A stretch of DNA of 58,889 bases from Acidimicrobiia bacterium (lineage in GTDB: Bacteria > Actinomycetota > Acidimicrobiia > Acidimicrobiales > Aldehydirespiratoraceae), in the NCBI GenBank assembly GCA_030432715.1, contig JAUIML010000003.1:1-58889 (forward strand). Reading direction: 5' to 3'. Shown here piece by piece: positions 26,775 through 36,536 of the stretch (positions within the stretch are counted from its first letter, which is position 1; every line of letters starts with the position of its first letter). The notes beneath the pieces are model-generated. The model did no database searches. It was not told where the DNA came from and saw only the letters and a program-made list of their open reading frames with translations. A program made the translations under genes and the position numbers.

Positions 26775-28736
26775 ATGGCTTCCTCTCCAGACGCCGAGCG
26801 TCACCCCCATGCCGGTCTCCCGTTCGACGACGACGACGCCGCGATCGCCGCGGCCCTCGAAGACGTCAGCATCCCGACCCTGCTGTGCACGATGGTCCAC
26901 ATCACCGGCGATCCGTCGTGGGTTCGCGGCGACCTGCGCCCCGCCGGCCTGTTCCTCAACGAGTACCAGGGGTTCATGGACGAGGAGGCGAAGGCCGAGG
27001 CGCGGCGTCGAGCCCTGCCCGAGATCATCCGCTTCCGCGACAACGGCTGTGTGCTGCCGGAGTCCCAACCCGATGCCGAACTCCTCCACGAGATGATGAA
27101 CTTCATCGGCTGCGACGAGATCCCCGACGACGTCGTGCCGATGATGCTCGACGAGATGGGACTCGGCGACGTCGACGTGAACCGCGTCGACTGGGCCGAC
27201 GACGTGGCACCCGAGGCGCGAGCCGACTTCCCCGTGGTCGTGATCGGGTGCGGCCAGTCGGGGCTCCTGGCCGGGATCCGCCTACAGGAAGCAGGCATCC
27301 CGTTCACCATCATCGAGAAGAACGGCGGACCGGGCGGTACGTGGTGGGAGAACAGCTATCCCGGAGCTCGGGTCGATGTGGGCAGCCACTTCTACTGCTA
27401 CTCGTTCGAACCCTCCGACCACTGGACCGAGTACTTCTCCCAGCAACCCGAACTCCAGCGCTACTTCCAGAACGTGATGGAGGACCATGGCATCGACGCG
27501 AACTGCCGCTTCCACACCGAGGTGGTCGCCGCCACGCTCGACGAGGAGAGCGGCCGGTGGTCCGTCGTGGTCCGGGACGCAGACGGCAACGAGGACACGC
27601 TCGAAGCGCGAGCCCTCATCAGCGCCGTGGGCTCGCTAAACCGTGCCAAGATGCCCGACATCGAGGGCATCGACGACTTCGCCGGACCCTCGTTCCACTC
27701 GACACGATGGGACCACACCGTCGACTACGAGGGAAAGAAGTTCGCCCTGGTCGGAGCCGGGGCGAGCGGGTTCCAGATCGCGCCCACGATCGCCGACGAC
27801 GTCGAACACCTCACGGTCTTCCAACGCACCGCCCAGTGGATGTTCCCCAACCCCAACTACCACGAGAAGGTCCCGGAAGGGCAGAAGTGGGCCATCCGTC
27901 ATCTCCCGTTCTTCGGGCGTTGGTTCCGCTTCCTCCAGTTCTGGCCGGGCTCCGGCGGCGACCTCTCGGGTTCCCGCATCGATCCCGACTACGACGACAG
28001 CGACGGGCTCGCGGTGAGCGAGCGCAACGCCGCGACCCGCGGCTTCTTCGAGGGCTGGATCCGCGAACAACTCGCCGACGCCCCGGAGCTGCTCGACGAC
28101 GTCATCCCCGACTATCCGGCCACCGGGAAGCGCACGTTGCAGGACAACGGCTCGTGGCTGCGATGCCTCACCCGCGACGACGTCGACCTGGTTCGCACCG
28201 GCATCGAGCGCATCGAGCCCGACGGCGTGCGCACCGTCGACGGCGTGCTCCACGAGGCCGACATCATCTGCTACGCCACCGGCTTCCATCACAACCGCTT
28301 CCTGTGGCCCATGGACATCCGCGGCCGAGGCGGCAAGACCCTGGTCGAGCACTGGGGTGAGGAACCGTCGGCCTACCTCGGTATCACCGTGCCCGAGTTC
28401 CCGAATCTGTTCTGCATGTACGGCCCGGGCACCAACCTCGCCCACGGCGGCAGCCTGATCTTCCACTCGGAGTGCCAGATCACCTACATCATGGGCTGCA
28501 TCGAGCAACTCATACGCGGCGGGCACACGACGATGGAGCCCAAGCAGGAGGTGCACGACGAGTTCGAGGCCCGCCGGAACGCGGAGATCCACCAGATGGT
28601 GTGGTCGCACCCGTCGATCCAGCACACCCACTTCAAGAACGCCAACGGCCAGATCTTCACCCTGTCGCCGTGGCCGATCCACAACTATCAGCAGTGGACC
28701 AAGGCCCCGAATCCCGACGACTACGTGTTCACGTAG
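26775..28736 (+). CDS. Flavin-containing/Baeyer-Villiger-type monooxygenase with N-terminal extension
   Basis: VVVIGCGQSGLLAGIRLQEAGIPFTIIEKNGGPGGTWWENSYPGARVDVGSHFYCYSF; FALVGAGASGFQI; ATGFHHNRFLWPM. Confidence 0.92.
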   Translation: MASSPDAERHPHAGLPFDDDDAAIAAALEDVSIPTLLCTMVHITGDPSWVRGDLRPAGLFLNEYQGFMDEEAKAEARRRALPEIIRFRDNGCVLPESQPDAELLHEMMNFIGCDEIPDDVVPMMLDEMGLGDVDVNRVDWADDVAPEARADFPVVVIGCGQSGLLAGIRLQEAGIPFTIIEKNGGPGGTWWENSYPGARVDVGSHFYCYSFEPSDHWTEYFSQQPELQRYFQNVMEDHGIDANCRFHTEVVAATLDEESGRWSVVVRDADGNEDTLEARALISAVGSLNRAKMPDIEGIDDFAGPSFHSTRWDHTVDYEGKKFALVGAGASGFQIAPTIADDVEHLTVFQRTAQWMFPNPNYHEKVPEGQKWAIRHLPFFGRWFRFLQFWPGSGGDLSGSRIDPDYDDSDGLAVSERNAATRGFFEGWIREQLADAPELLDDVIPDYPATGKRTLQDNGSWLRCLTRDDVDLVRTGIERIEPDGVRTVDGVLHEADIICYATGFHHNRFLWPMDIRGRGGKTLVEHWGEEPSAYLGITVPEFPNLFCMYGPGTNLAHGGSLIFHSECQITYIMGCIEQLIRGGHTTMEPKQEVHDEFEARRNAEIHQMVWSHPSIQHTHFKNANGQIFTLSPWPIHNYQQWTKAPNPDDYVFT

Positions 28737-30155
28737 TCACGACACCGGCTGCTGGCGGCTCTGCGCGGAGCCAGCCGGGTAGAAGGTGGCCATGATCGCG
28801 GCCGAGATGGCGTAGCACACGACGATCCACGCGTAGCCGGCTCGGAACCCGGCGACGTCGAGATCGGCGGCGAGCGTCAGCACCACGGAGATGCCGATGG
28901 CGTAGCCGACCTGCTGGAGCGTGCGCGTCGTGGCGTTGGCGCTGGCGAACTGTCGCGGTTCGACCTCGGCCATCGCTGCGCTCTGGAGTCCGGCGATGGT
29001 GGCGCCGACACCGAGACCGAGCACGAGCATCGCCGGGATGAAGACCGTGAGGACCTGCTGTTCCTCCGACATCCTCGCCAACAACGACAGATACGAGGCA
29101 CTCGCCGCCATCGCCCCGATCGAGATGACCCAGCGATGCCCGATCCGGTCGGCCAGGCCACCGAACGGTGCGGACGAGACCGCGCCGACCACGGGGCCGG
29201 CCGACATCGCAAAGCCGGTTTGGAGCACGCTCATGTCCCACAGGCTCTGGAGCATGAAGCTGTTGAGCAGGAAGCCTGCGGTGAAGGCGAGCGAGAAGAC
29301 CCAGATCGACGCAGCGGCGACCGAGAACGAGCGGTGGCGAAACAGCGAGAGGTCGAGCAGGGGTGAGGCATGGCGGGCCGAGCGCCACACGACGACGGGC
29401 ATGAGGGCCAACCCGACCAGGATCGGAGCGAGCACCCAACCGTCGGTCCAGCCGTGGGACTCCGAGCGGACGATGCCCGACATCACCAGGCCGACACCGA
29501 CCACGCCGATCGGTACACCGATGAGGTCGAAGCCGGCGGCTGCATCGTCGTCGCGGCTTTCGGGCACGAGGCGGCGGGCGGCCCAGAGCACCGCAGCCCC
29601 CAACGGGATGTTGACCAGGAAGATCAGGCGCCACCCGGAGGCTTCGATCAGCAGCGCCCCAACGGTCGGGCCGAACGCGGCGCCCAGCGCTCCCATCGCG
29701 CCCCACACCCCGATCGCAACGCCGCGCTTCGACAGGGGGAATCGGGGCAGCACCATCGCCAGCGACGCCGGGGTCAACAGTGCCCCGCCGACAGCCTGGA
29801 CGACCCGGGCGGCGATGAGGGCGTTGGCGTTGGGGGCGAGGCCACACAGCGCCGAGCCGAGGAGGAAGCCGACGACCCCGGTCATGAACATGCGTCGTCG
29901 GCCGCGGCGATCGGCGAGCCGACCGGACAGCAACAGGAGCGACGCCAGGGCGATGTTGTAGCCCGACACGACCCACGACAGCTCGGTGGTCGTGGCCTCG
30001 AAGTCGGTCGCGATCGAGGGCAGGGCGACGTTGACCACCGACACGTCGATCACCACCAGGAAGGCCGCCGACGTCGCCACCGCCAGGGCGAGCCACGCCT
30101 CGCGCGACACCTCGGTCGGAGCCGGGGGAACGGGTGGCGGGGTGCGGGACTCCAT
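28737..30155 (-). CDS. MFS transporter, DHA2-like
   Basis: LAVATSAAFLVVIDVSVVNVALPSIATDF...GRLADRRGRRRMFMTGVVGF. Confidence 0.93.
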   Translation of the reverse strand: MESRTPPPVPPAPTEVSREAWLALAVATSAAFLVVIDVSVVNVALPSIATDFEATTTELSWVVSGYNIALASLLLLSGRLADRRGRRRMFMTGVVGFLLGSALCGLAPNANALIAARVVQAVGGALLTPASLAMVLPRFPLSKRGVAIGVWGAMGALGAAFGPTVGALLIEASGWRLIFLVNIPLGAAVLWAARRLVPESRDDDAAAGFDLIGVPIGVVGVGLVMSGIVRSESHGWTDGWVLAPILVGLALMPVVVWRSARHASPLLDLSLFRHRSFSVAAASIWVFSLAFTAGFLLNSFMLQSLWDMSVLQTGFAMSAGPVVGAVSSAPFGGLADRIGHRWVISIGAMAASASYLSLLARMSEEQQVLTVFIPAMLVLGLGVGATIAGLQSAAMAEVEPRQFASANATTRTLQQVGYAIGISVVLTLAADLDVAGFRAGYAWIVVCYAISAAIMATFYPAGSAQSRQQPVS

Positions 30156-30222
30156 CGGCCCGAGGACCGTAGTCCGGGAATGCCTCCGTCCCCGACGTCG
30201 CGGGTCGTACTCTGGGGGCGAC

Positions 30223-30684
30223 ATGACTTCGACCGTCAACCCGACGCCGCTGCTCGATGGCCCACGACGCAGCCTGGCCCTGGCCCTGATCTCCCTCGTC
30301 CTCGCCCTGATGACGGTCGACGGCGTCGTCACCTGGACCGAGGCTCGCGATGCCGACGACATCGTCGAGCAGGTCGTCGCCGCGAACCCCGATCGCTACC
30401 CGACCGGGGTCGGGGCCAACTGCGGCATCTGCCAGCCCGACGACCGGGCGACGATCGCCGCGAACACCGACGGCGACCGTCTCGACCGCGACACCGTCAC
30501 CGTCAAGACCTGGCTGGCGGTGATCGGCCTGATCGCCTCCGTGGCCCTGACCATCGCGTCCGGCCCCGGGTCGTCGCGCAACGTGCTGGCCGCCGCGATC
30601 GTGATCGCCGCGGCCGCGTTCTTCGTGCCGCTGGTCCTCCACGGCGACACGATCGACATCGTCACGACCGCCCACGGCGGCTAG
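30223..30684 (+). CDS. Hypothetical membrane protein
   Basis: MTSTVNPTPLLDGPRRSLALALISLVLALMTVDG..., two to three TM segments. Confidence 0.6.
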   Translation: MTSTVNPTPLLDGPRRSLALALISLVLALMTVDGVVTWTEARDADDIVEQVVAANPDRYPTGVGANCGICQPDDRATIAANTDGDRLDRDTVTVKTWLAVIGLIASVALTIASGPGSSRNVLAAAIVIAAAAFFVPLVLHGDTIDIVTTAHGG

Positions 30685-30691
30685 CGCCACC

Positions 30692-31459
30692 GTGCTCGAC
30701 GGACGCGTGGCGGTGGTCACCGGCGGTGGCCGCGGCATCGGCCGCGCCCTGGCCCACTCGATGGCATCGGCCGGGGCCGACGTGGTGATCAGCGCCCGCA
30801 CGGCCACCGACCTCGACCGCGTCGTCGACGAGATCACGCAGTCGGGCGGCCGCGCGACGGCCGCCGTGGCCGATGCGACCGACCGGAGCGACGCGGTCCG
30901 GCCCGTCCAGGCCGCACTCGACACCTACGGCCGCGTCGACATCCTCGTCAACAACGTCGGCGGAACCGCACCGGGCGACCAGCATCCGTACGGCGACGAC
31001 CTCGACGCCATCGAGGCGACGCTGACCCTCAACCTCACGTCGGCGTTCTGGATCACCCACGCCGCGCTCCCCCACATGCGGACGCAGGGCTACGGCCGCG
31101 TGATCTCCATCGGTTCGGGCGCGTCGCGACGGGCCGCCGCCTCGTGGGCCTACACCACCGCCAAACACGGGTTGGTCGGGTTCACGTCACAACTCGCCGC
31201 GATCACCGGGACCGACGGGATCACCGTCAACTGCCTCTGCCCGGGATGGACCAACACCTCGCTCGTGGATTTCGAGCGACTGGCCCGGAGCCGCGACGTC
31301 ACGCCGCGCGAGGCGAGGGCCGCGGCCGAAGCCGAGTCGGCCCAGGGCCGCATCCTGGAGCCCGAGGAACTCGGCCCGCTCGCGGTGCTGCTCGCGTCAC
31401 CGGCGGGCGGTGCGATCACGGGCCAGACCATCGGCGTCGACGGCGGCTACCGCCTCTGA
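30692..31459 (+). CDS. SDR-family oxidoreductase
   Basis: VAVVTGGGRGIGRALAHSMASAGADVVISAR...YTTAKHGLVGFT...GQTIGVDGGYRL. Confidence 0.95.
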   Translation: MLDGRVAVVTGGGRGIGRALAHSMASAGADVVISARTATDLDRVVDEITQSGGRATAAVADATDRSDAVRPVQAALDTYGRVDILVNNVGGTAPGDQHPYGDDLDAIEATLTLNLTSAFWITHAALPHMRTQGYGRVISIGSGASRRAAASWAYTTAKHGLVGFTSQLAAITGTDGITVNCLCPGWTNTSLVDFERLARSRDVTPREARAAAEAESAQGRILEPEELGPLAVLLASPAGGAITGQTIGVDGGYRL

Positions 31460-32626
31460 GCGTCGGCCCAGACCGGCCACCGGGGCCATGAAGGGGCTGC
31501 GCATGAGGGCGACGGCGAGCAGGGCCGCTCCCGCCACCATGAAGTACATGCCCTCGTAGTCGACGGCGTCGGCGATCACCCCGAGCAGCAACGCGCCGGC
31601 CGAGTTGGCGAGGTCGCCGAACGTGGTCACCGTGGCGACGACCTTGGAACGCTCGTGGTCCTCGGCCGAGTCGACGGCGATCAGCATCAGGAGCGGGACG
31701 TTCCACGCCATCCCCGCGGCGATGACGAACGCACCCACGTAGAGCTGTCCGGCGCCGTCGGCGGTGGCGAGGATGACGGCACCGGTCGCGACGACGGTGT
31801 GCGACACCGAGGCCAGGTTGCGGCGGTCGAAGCGGTCGATCACCCAGCCGCCGGCGAACCGCAGGACGAGGGTGGTGCCCGAGTAGGTGAGCAGCAACCA
31901 ACGCGCCTCCTCGATGCCGAACTCCTCGCTGTAGTCCTGGATGAACCCGTTGAAGCCCATGAAGGTGATGAAGATCAGGAGGTTGACCAGTCCGATCCGG
32001 GCCGCGACCGGGTGGAAGACGTCGCGGAGGCCCTCGGCCGGCCGGACCTCGTCGGGCTTCGTCTCCGGCAGGACGAGTGCCACCAGGGCCGAGAGCCCAG
32101 CGGCGCCCGCCGCGACGGCGAACGTCCAGGCGAAGCCGTGGGCCTGGAGCATCGATTCGCCGAGGATCGGCCCGATCGCGAAGCCGACGAACACCGCCAC
32201 GGAGAACGTCGAGAAGACCCTGGCGCGGTGTCGAGCCGAGGGCATCTCGGTCGCGGTGGTCGCCTGGGCCAGGTACATCAGCGAACTGCACGCGCCGGTC
32301 ATGATCCGCACGAGCAGGAGCACCCACAACTCGCCGGTGTCGGCGGCGGGAACGTGGAGGAGTTGGAACACCGCGATGCCGAGCGCCCCACCGATCATCA
32401 GCGGGCGTCGCCCGATTCGGTCGGATGCGACGCCGGCGACCGGGCGCACGAGCAGCATCCCGAGGGCGAACACCGCGAACGCCAGCCCGATGTCGGTCTT
32501 CGACCCGCCGAGCTCGTCCTCGACCAGTCTGGGAAGCACCGGGAAGGAGATCCCGGCCACCGTGAAATAGGCGATGCCGGCTGCGAACAACGCCAGGACC
32601 CGAGGTGTGTAGGCGCGCTCGCTCAC
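31397..32626 (-). CDS. MFS transporter
   Basis: VLALFAAGIAYFTVAGISFPVLPRLVEDELGG...ASDRIGRRPLMIGG. Confidence 0.92.
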   Translation of the reverse strand: MSERAYTPRVLALFAAGIAYFTVAGISFPVLPRLVEDELGGSKTDIGLAFAVFALGMLLVRPVAGVASDRIGRRPLMIGGALGIAVFQLLHVPAADTGELWVLLLVRIMTGACSSLMYLAQATTATEMPSARHRARVFSTFSVAVFVGFAIGPILGESMLQAHGFAWTFAVAAGAAGLSALVALVLPETKPDEVRPAEGLRDVFHPVAARIGLVNLLIFITFMGFNGFIQDYSEEFGIEEARWLLLTYSGTTLVLRFAGGWVIDRFDRRNLASVSHTVVATGAVILATADGAGQLYVGAFVIAAGMAWNVPLLMLIAVDSAEDHERSKVVATVTTFGDLANSAGALLLGVIADAVDYEGMYFMVAGAALLAVALMRSPFMAPVAGLGRRSEAVAAVDADGLARDRTARR

Positions 32627-32701
32627 CACCAGCACCGTAGGCCGTGGCGCCCGTTTCCACGATCGTGCACACGTGACCGCCACGGCACTAGAACACACTG
32701 C

Positions 32702-33385
32702 GTGCCCGTCGACCCCGACCAACAAGCCGCCGACATCCGTCGGTTCCACAAGTGGGCTCGGCGGATCCGCCGCCTGGGTCACCTGCTCCGCCGGATCTCG
32801 TACCATCCGCCGGAGATCGGCGACGAGATCCCCCGCCGGGTGGTGATGGTGGCCAACCACCGGAGCCTGTCCGACGTCTTCGTCGCCATCGAGGCGCTCG
32901 CCCACTACGACTTCCCGGCCCGATGCCTGGTGCGCGCCAAGTACTTCGAGGCCCCCGGCGCGGGACGATTCCTCCGCACCCTCGGCTGCATCCCGGCCGG
33001 CGACGGCAAGCGACAGTCGATCGAGGTCGCCAAGGAGACGCTCGAGGCCGACCGACCCGTCGCGGTGATGATCGAGGGCAAGATCGTGCCCCCGGATCGA
33101 CGCGAGGCCGACGGACTCGGCGAGATCCGCCCCGGGTTCATCGAGATCGCCCGCGCCGGCAAGGCCGACGTGTTGCCGATCGCCCTCGTGAACACCGAAC
33201 ACATCTGGCGCAGCCGGGGCAGGTTGCCCCGCATTCCGTGGCGCGGACGGCCCCACATCGAGGTCCACACCGGCCGGCTGGTCGAAGTCGAGGGCCGGTC
33301 CGACGAGGAGATCATGGCCGACACCCGTGCGATGATCGCCGGGTACCTGGCCGAGGCCCAGCAATCCGAACTGCGCCGCGCCTGA
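32702..33385 (+). CDS. 1-acylglycerol-3-phosphate acyltransferase-like (PlsC family)
   Basis: VVMVANHRSLSDVFVAIEALAH...VMIEGKIVPPDRR. Confidence 0.85.
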   Translation: MPVDPDQQAADIRRFHKWARRIRRLGHLLRRISYHPPEIGDEIPRRVVMVANHRSLSDVFVAIEALAHYDFPARCLVRAKYFEAPGAGRFLRTLGCIPAGDGKRQSIEVAKETLEADRPVAVMIEGKIVPPDRREADGLGEIRPGFIEIARAGKADVLPIALVNTEHIWRSRGRLPRIPWRGRPHIEVHTGRLVEVEGRSDEEIMADTRAMIAGYLAEAQQSELRRA

Positions 33386-33405
33386 CCCGAAGGGGAGACC
33401 CCGTC

Positions 33406-34896
33406 ATGGGAACCCAACCCAACATCCTCATGATCGTGTCGGACGAGGAACGCCGCAACGGCTGGCTCGCGGGCAAGGCCGACATGCCGGCCCATGACCG
33501 ACTCGCGGCCGACGGCCTCACGTTCAACCGCTACTACACCCACTCGTCGCCGTGCTCGCCCTCGCGGGCCAGCCTCTACACGGGCAGCTATCTCGCCCAG
33601 CACGGGGTGTCGGACAATGTGTCGTTCCCCGCCCACACGGCCCTCGATCCAGCCATCCCGACCATCGGCAGCCTGCTGGTGGACCAGGGGTACTACTCCG
33701 CCTATCTCGGGAAGTGGCACCTCTCCCACGAACACATACCCGAGATGACGCGCCACGGCTACCAGGACTTCCGCGGCAACGACATGCACTACACCGGGGC
33801 CGCGTGGAGCGGAAGGTTCTTCGACCCGATCATCACCGCCGACGCGATCAACTGGCTACGCGACCACGCCCACGACGACCGGCCGTGGCACCTCACCGTC
33901 GCCCTGGTGAACCCCCACGACATCATGTGGTACCCGATCGACCATCCCAGCTATCAGAAGACCAACCCGGAGGACGCCAAGGTCTTCGAGTTCATGCGCA
34001 ACCTCCGGATGGAGGGCGTCCCGGTCGAACCCATGTCGGAGGATTACGCCGAGCGCTTCGACACCCTGCCCGAGAACTTCCACGACGACCTCCACACGAA
34101 GCCCGAGATCCAGCGGGCGTGGCGGCAGGTCCGCAACCACGAGCACTTCGTCGGCACGATGGATCTCGCCGACGAACGATCCTGGCTCCGCCAACTCGAC
34201 TACTACGCGTACCTCCACGAAGAGCTCGACAAGAACCTCGCCGAGCTGCTCGGGACCCTCGACGAGCTCGGGATCTACGACGACACCGTCATCGCCTACA
34301 CGTCCGACCACGGCGATGCGTGCGGCTCCCACGGGCTGCGGGCCAAGTTGCCCTGCGTCTACGAAGAGGTGATGGGGGTGCCGCTGACGATCAAGGCACC
34401 GGGGATCACCCAGCCTGGCACCGAGACCGATGCCCTCGCGACCCATGTCGACCTCGCCGCGACCCTGTGTGCGCTCGGCGGGGTCGATGTCGACGACACG
34501 CCGTCGTTGTCCGGCGTCGACCTGCGGCCCGCGCTCGCCGACCCTGGCGCGTCACCCCGTGACCACGTCTTCTTCAGCCAGGACAGCGCCCAGTCACCAC
34601 TCATCCGCAGCGTCCGCTATGCCGTGCGCGGCTTCTTCGACGGCGCGACCAAGTACGCCCGCTACTACGGCATCGGCGGCGGCATCGAACGCGATGGCCG
34701 ACCGGCCGAGTCACCCAAACTCTTCGACGTCGATGCCGCGTTCGAGGATCACGATCACGAGTGGTACGACCTCGACGAGGACCCCCACGAGCTCGTCAAC
34801 CTGGCCAACGACCCGAGTCGCCGCGACGAACTCCGGGCCAACTTCGCCCGCCTGCTCGACATCGAGGCGGCCGAACTCGGCGCCCCGCAGACCTAG
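33406..34896 (+). CDS. Sulfatase (Cys-type, CSPSR motif)
   Basis: PNILMIVSDEERRNGW...HSSPCSPSRASLYTGSYLAQHGV...YLGKWHLSHEH...AYTSDHGDACGSHGL. Confidence 0.93.
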   Translation: MGTQPNILMIVSDEERRNGWLAGKADMPAHDRLAADGLTFNRYYTHSSPCSPSRASLYTGSYLAQHGVSDNVSFPAHTALDPAIPTIGSLLVDQGYYSAYLGKWHLSHEHIPEMTRHGYQDFRGNDMHYTGAAWSGRFFDPIITADAINWLRDHAHDDRPWHLTVALVNPHDIMWYPIDHPSYQKTNPEDAKVFEFMRNLRMEGVPVEPMSEDYAERFDTLPENFHDDLHTKPEIQRAWRQVRNHEHFVGTMDLADERSWLRQLDYYAYLHEELDKNLAELLGTLDELGIYDDTVIAYTSDHGDACGSHGLRAKLPCVYEEVMGVPLTIKAPGITQPGTETDALATHVDLAATLCALGGVDVDDTPSLSGVDLRPALADPGASPRDHVFFSQDSAQSPLIRSVRYAVRGFFDGATKYARYYGIGGGIERDGRPAESPKLFDVDAAFEDHDHEWYDLDEDPHELVNLANDPSRRDELRANFARLLDIEAAELGAPQT

Positions 34897-35594
34897 TACT
34901 CCGACGGTCGGGGATCCATGTAGACGAGGAGCCGACCGAGGTCGTCGGAGGTCGTCAACTTGATGTTCGAGCGGGGCGATTCGACCAGTCCGATGTTCGC
35001 GCCGAGCCGTCTCGCCATGTCGAGCGTGGTCTCTCCCGACTCGCCTCCGCGCATCTCCTCGGCGATGCGCCGCAGGAGGCTGAGGCGGTAGGCGGTGGGG
35101 TCGACGGTGAACCCGGTGATGTCTCGCGAGATGACCCAGTCGAGGTTGTCGTTGGCCCGCACGAAGGTCGTTTCGTTGGACCGCACGAACGCCTGCATGC
35201 CGTCGTGCTCGCCGATGCCGTCGACGATCGCCTCGATCAACTCGTCGGGGGTGTTGGGCGAGGCCGCGTTGCGCAGGATCGCGGCGGCGTCGGGATCCAT
35301 GTCGTCGGGAATGGCGGCGATTCCCGCCAGCACCGACTCGCGGCGCGTGTCCCCGCCCACCACCATGTCGATCTCACGGCCCGGAAGGTGGTCGCGGATG
35401 TGACCGGCGATCTCCTCACGGGCGGACTCGCCGACGACCGTGACCACGTGATGCCCGAGCCGGGTGTGTTGGTCGAGGGAATGGATCAGGACGGGGCGGC
35501 CCAGCAAGGGGAGGAGTTGCTTGGGACGATTCGCGCCGAATCGACTTCCGGTCCCGGCGGCGAGAACGATCGCAACCGGGCGTGGTCCACTCAC
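34893..35594 (-). CDS. IspD/TarI-like cytidylyltransferase
   Basis: VAIVLAAGTGSRFGANRPKQLLPLLGRPVLIHSL...VVGGDTRRESVLAGI. Confidence 0.85.
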   Translation of the reverse strand: MSGPRPVAIVLAAGTGSRFGANRPKQLLPLLGRPVLIHSLDQHTRLGHHVVTVVGESAREEIAGHIRDHLPGREIDMVVGGDTRRESVLAGIAAIPDDMDPDAAAILRNAASPNTPDELIEAIVDGIGEHDGMQAFVRSNETTFVRANDNLDWVISRDITGFTVDPTAYRLSLLRRIAEEMRGGESGETTLDMARRLGANIGLVESPRSNIKLTTSDDLGRLLVYMDPRPSEY

Positions 35595-36523
35595 GGCATC
35601 CCGAGAACGGCGTCGATCGTGGGCGCGAGCGCATCGGCCAGGGAGGGCATTCGCGGGGCGGCGAAGGCAATCATGCGCTCGGCATCGGCGAGGGTCACCG
35701 TGAGCGTCCCGTCGCGGGGTTCGCGATAGGAGACCTCGAGGTCGCGGCCGGCGACCGCCGAGAACGTGCGGGTCAGGTCGTCGAGGGTCGTCGCCTCGCC
35801 AGAGCCGCAGTTGAGCGAAGGCGGCGGCGTGCGGTCGGCGAGGGCGGCCGCGACACAGGTGTCGACCACGGTGTCGATCGACACGAAGTCGCGCACCGTC
35901 TCGGGGCTTCCCGGGAGAACCACCCGTCCACCGTGGCACGCCGCGTCGAGCAGTGCACCGACATAGCCGGTGTTGGTCGGCTGGCCCGGACCGAAGACGG
36001 AGAACGGACGGATGGAACACACCTCGAGCCCGTGGTCGGCCGCGAACCGGACGCCGTACTGCTCGGCGACGACCTTGCCCAGCGCGTAGGCATCGATGGG
36101 GACCACGAGGTCGTCCTCGTGCGACGGTCGACCCTGGTTCTCGCCGTAGACCTTGGCGCTCGACAGGTTCACGAGGCGGGGGACCCCGTACTCGACCATG
36201 GCCTCCAACAGTCCGAGGGTGCCGGAGACGTTGACCTCGATGTGACGCAACGGCTGCGACTCGACCTCGTCGACCTGGTGCACGCCGGCGCAGTGCACGA
36301 CGGCATCGACACCCTGGAGGTGGTGCGTCCACTGATCGCGGTCGAGGATGTCGGCGACCACGATCTCGGGCTCACGATCGAGCGCGCGGGCAGCCAACCC
36401 GGGAAGGGTCACGGCGCCGAACCGGGGAAGATCGACGACGGTGACGCGTACGCCTTGCTCGAGCAGCGTCAGGCCGACGTGGTGGCCGATGAAGCCGACC
36501 CCTCCGGTGATGAGGACGTGCAC
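35591..36523 (-). CDS. NAD-dependent epimerase/dehydratase
   Basis: VLITGGVGFIGHHVGLTLLEQGVRVTVVDLP...YALGKVVAEQY. Confidence 0.93.
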   Translation of the reverse strand: MHVLITGGVGFIGHHVGLTLLEQGVRVTVVDLPRFGAVTLPGLAARALDREPEIVVADILDRDQWTHHLQGVDAVVHCAGVHQVDEVESQPLRHIEVNVSGTLGLLEAMVEYGVPRLVNLSSAKVYGENQGRPSHEDDLVVPIDAYALGKVVAEQYGVRFAADHGLEVCSIRPFSVFGPGQPTNTGYVGALLDAACHGGRVVLPGSPETVRDFVSIDTVVDTCVAAALADRTPPPSLNCGSGEATTLDDLTRTFSAVAGRDLEVSYREPRDGTLTVTLADAERMIAFAAPRMPSLADALAPTIDAVLGMP

Positions 36524-36536
36524 GGGGCGAGGCCGG

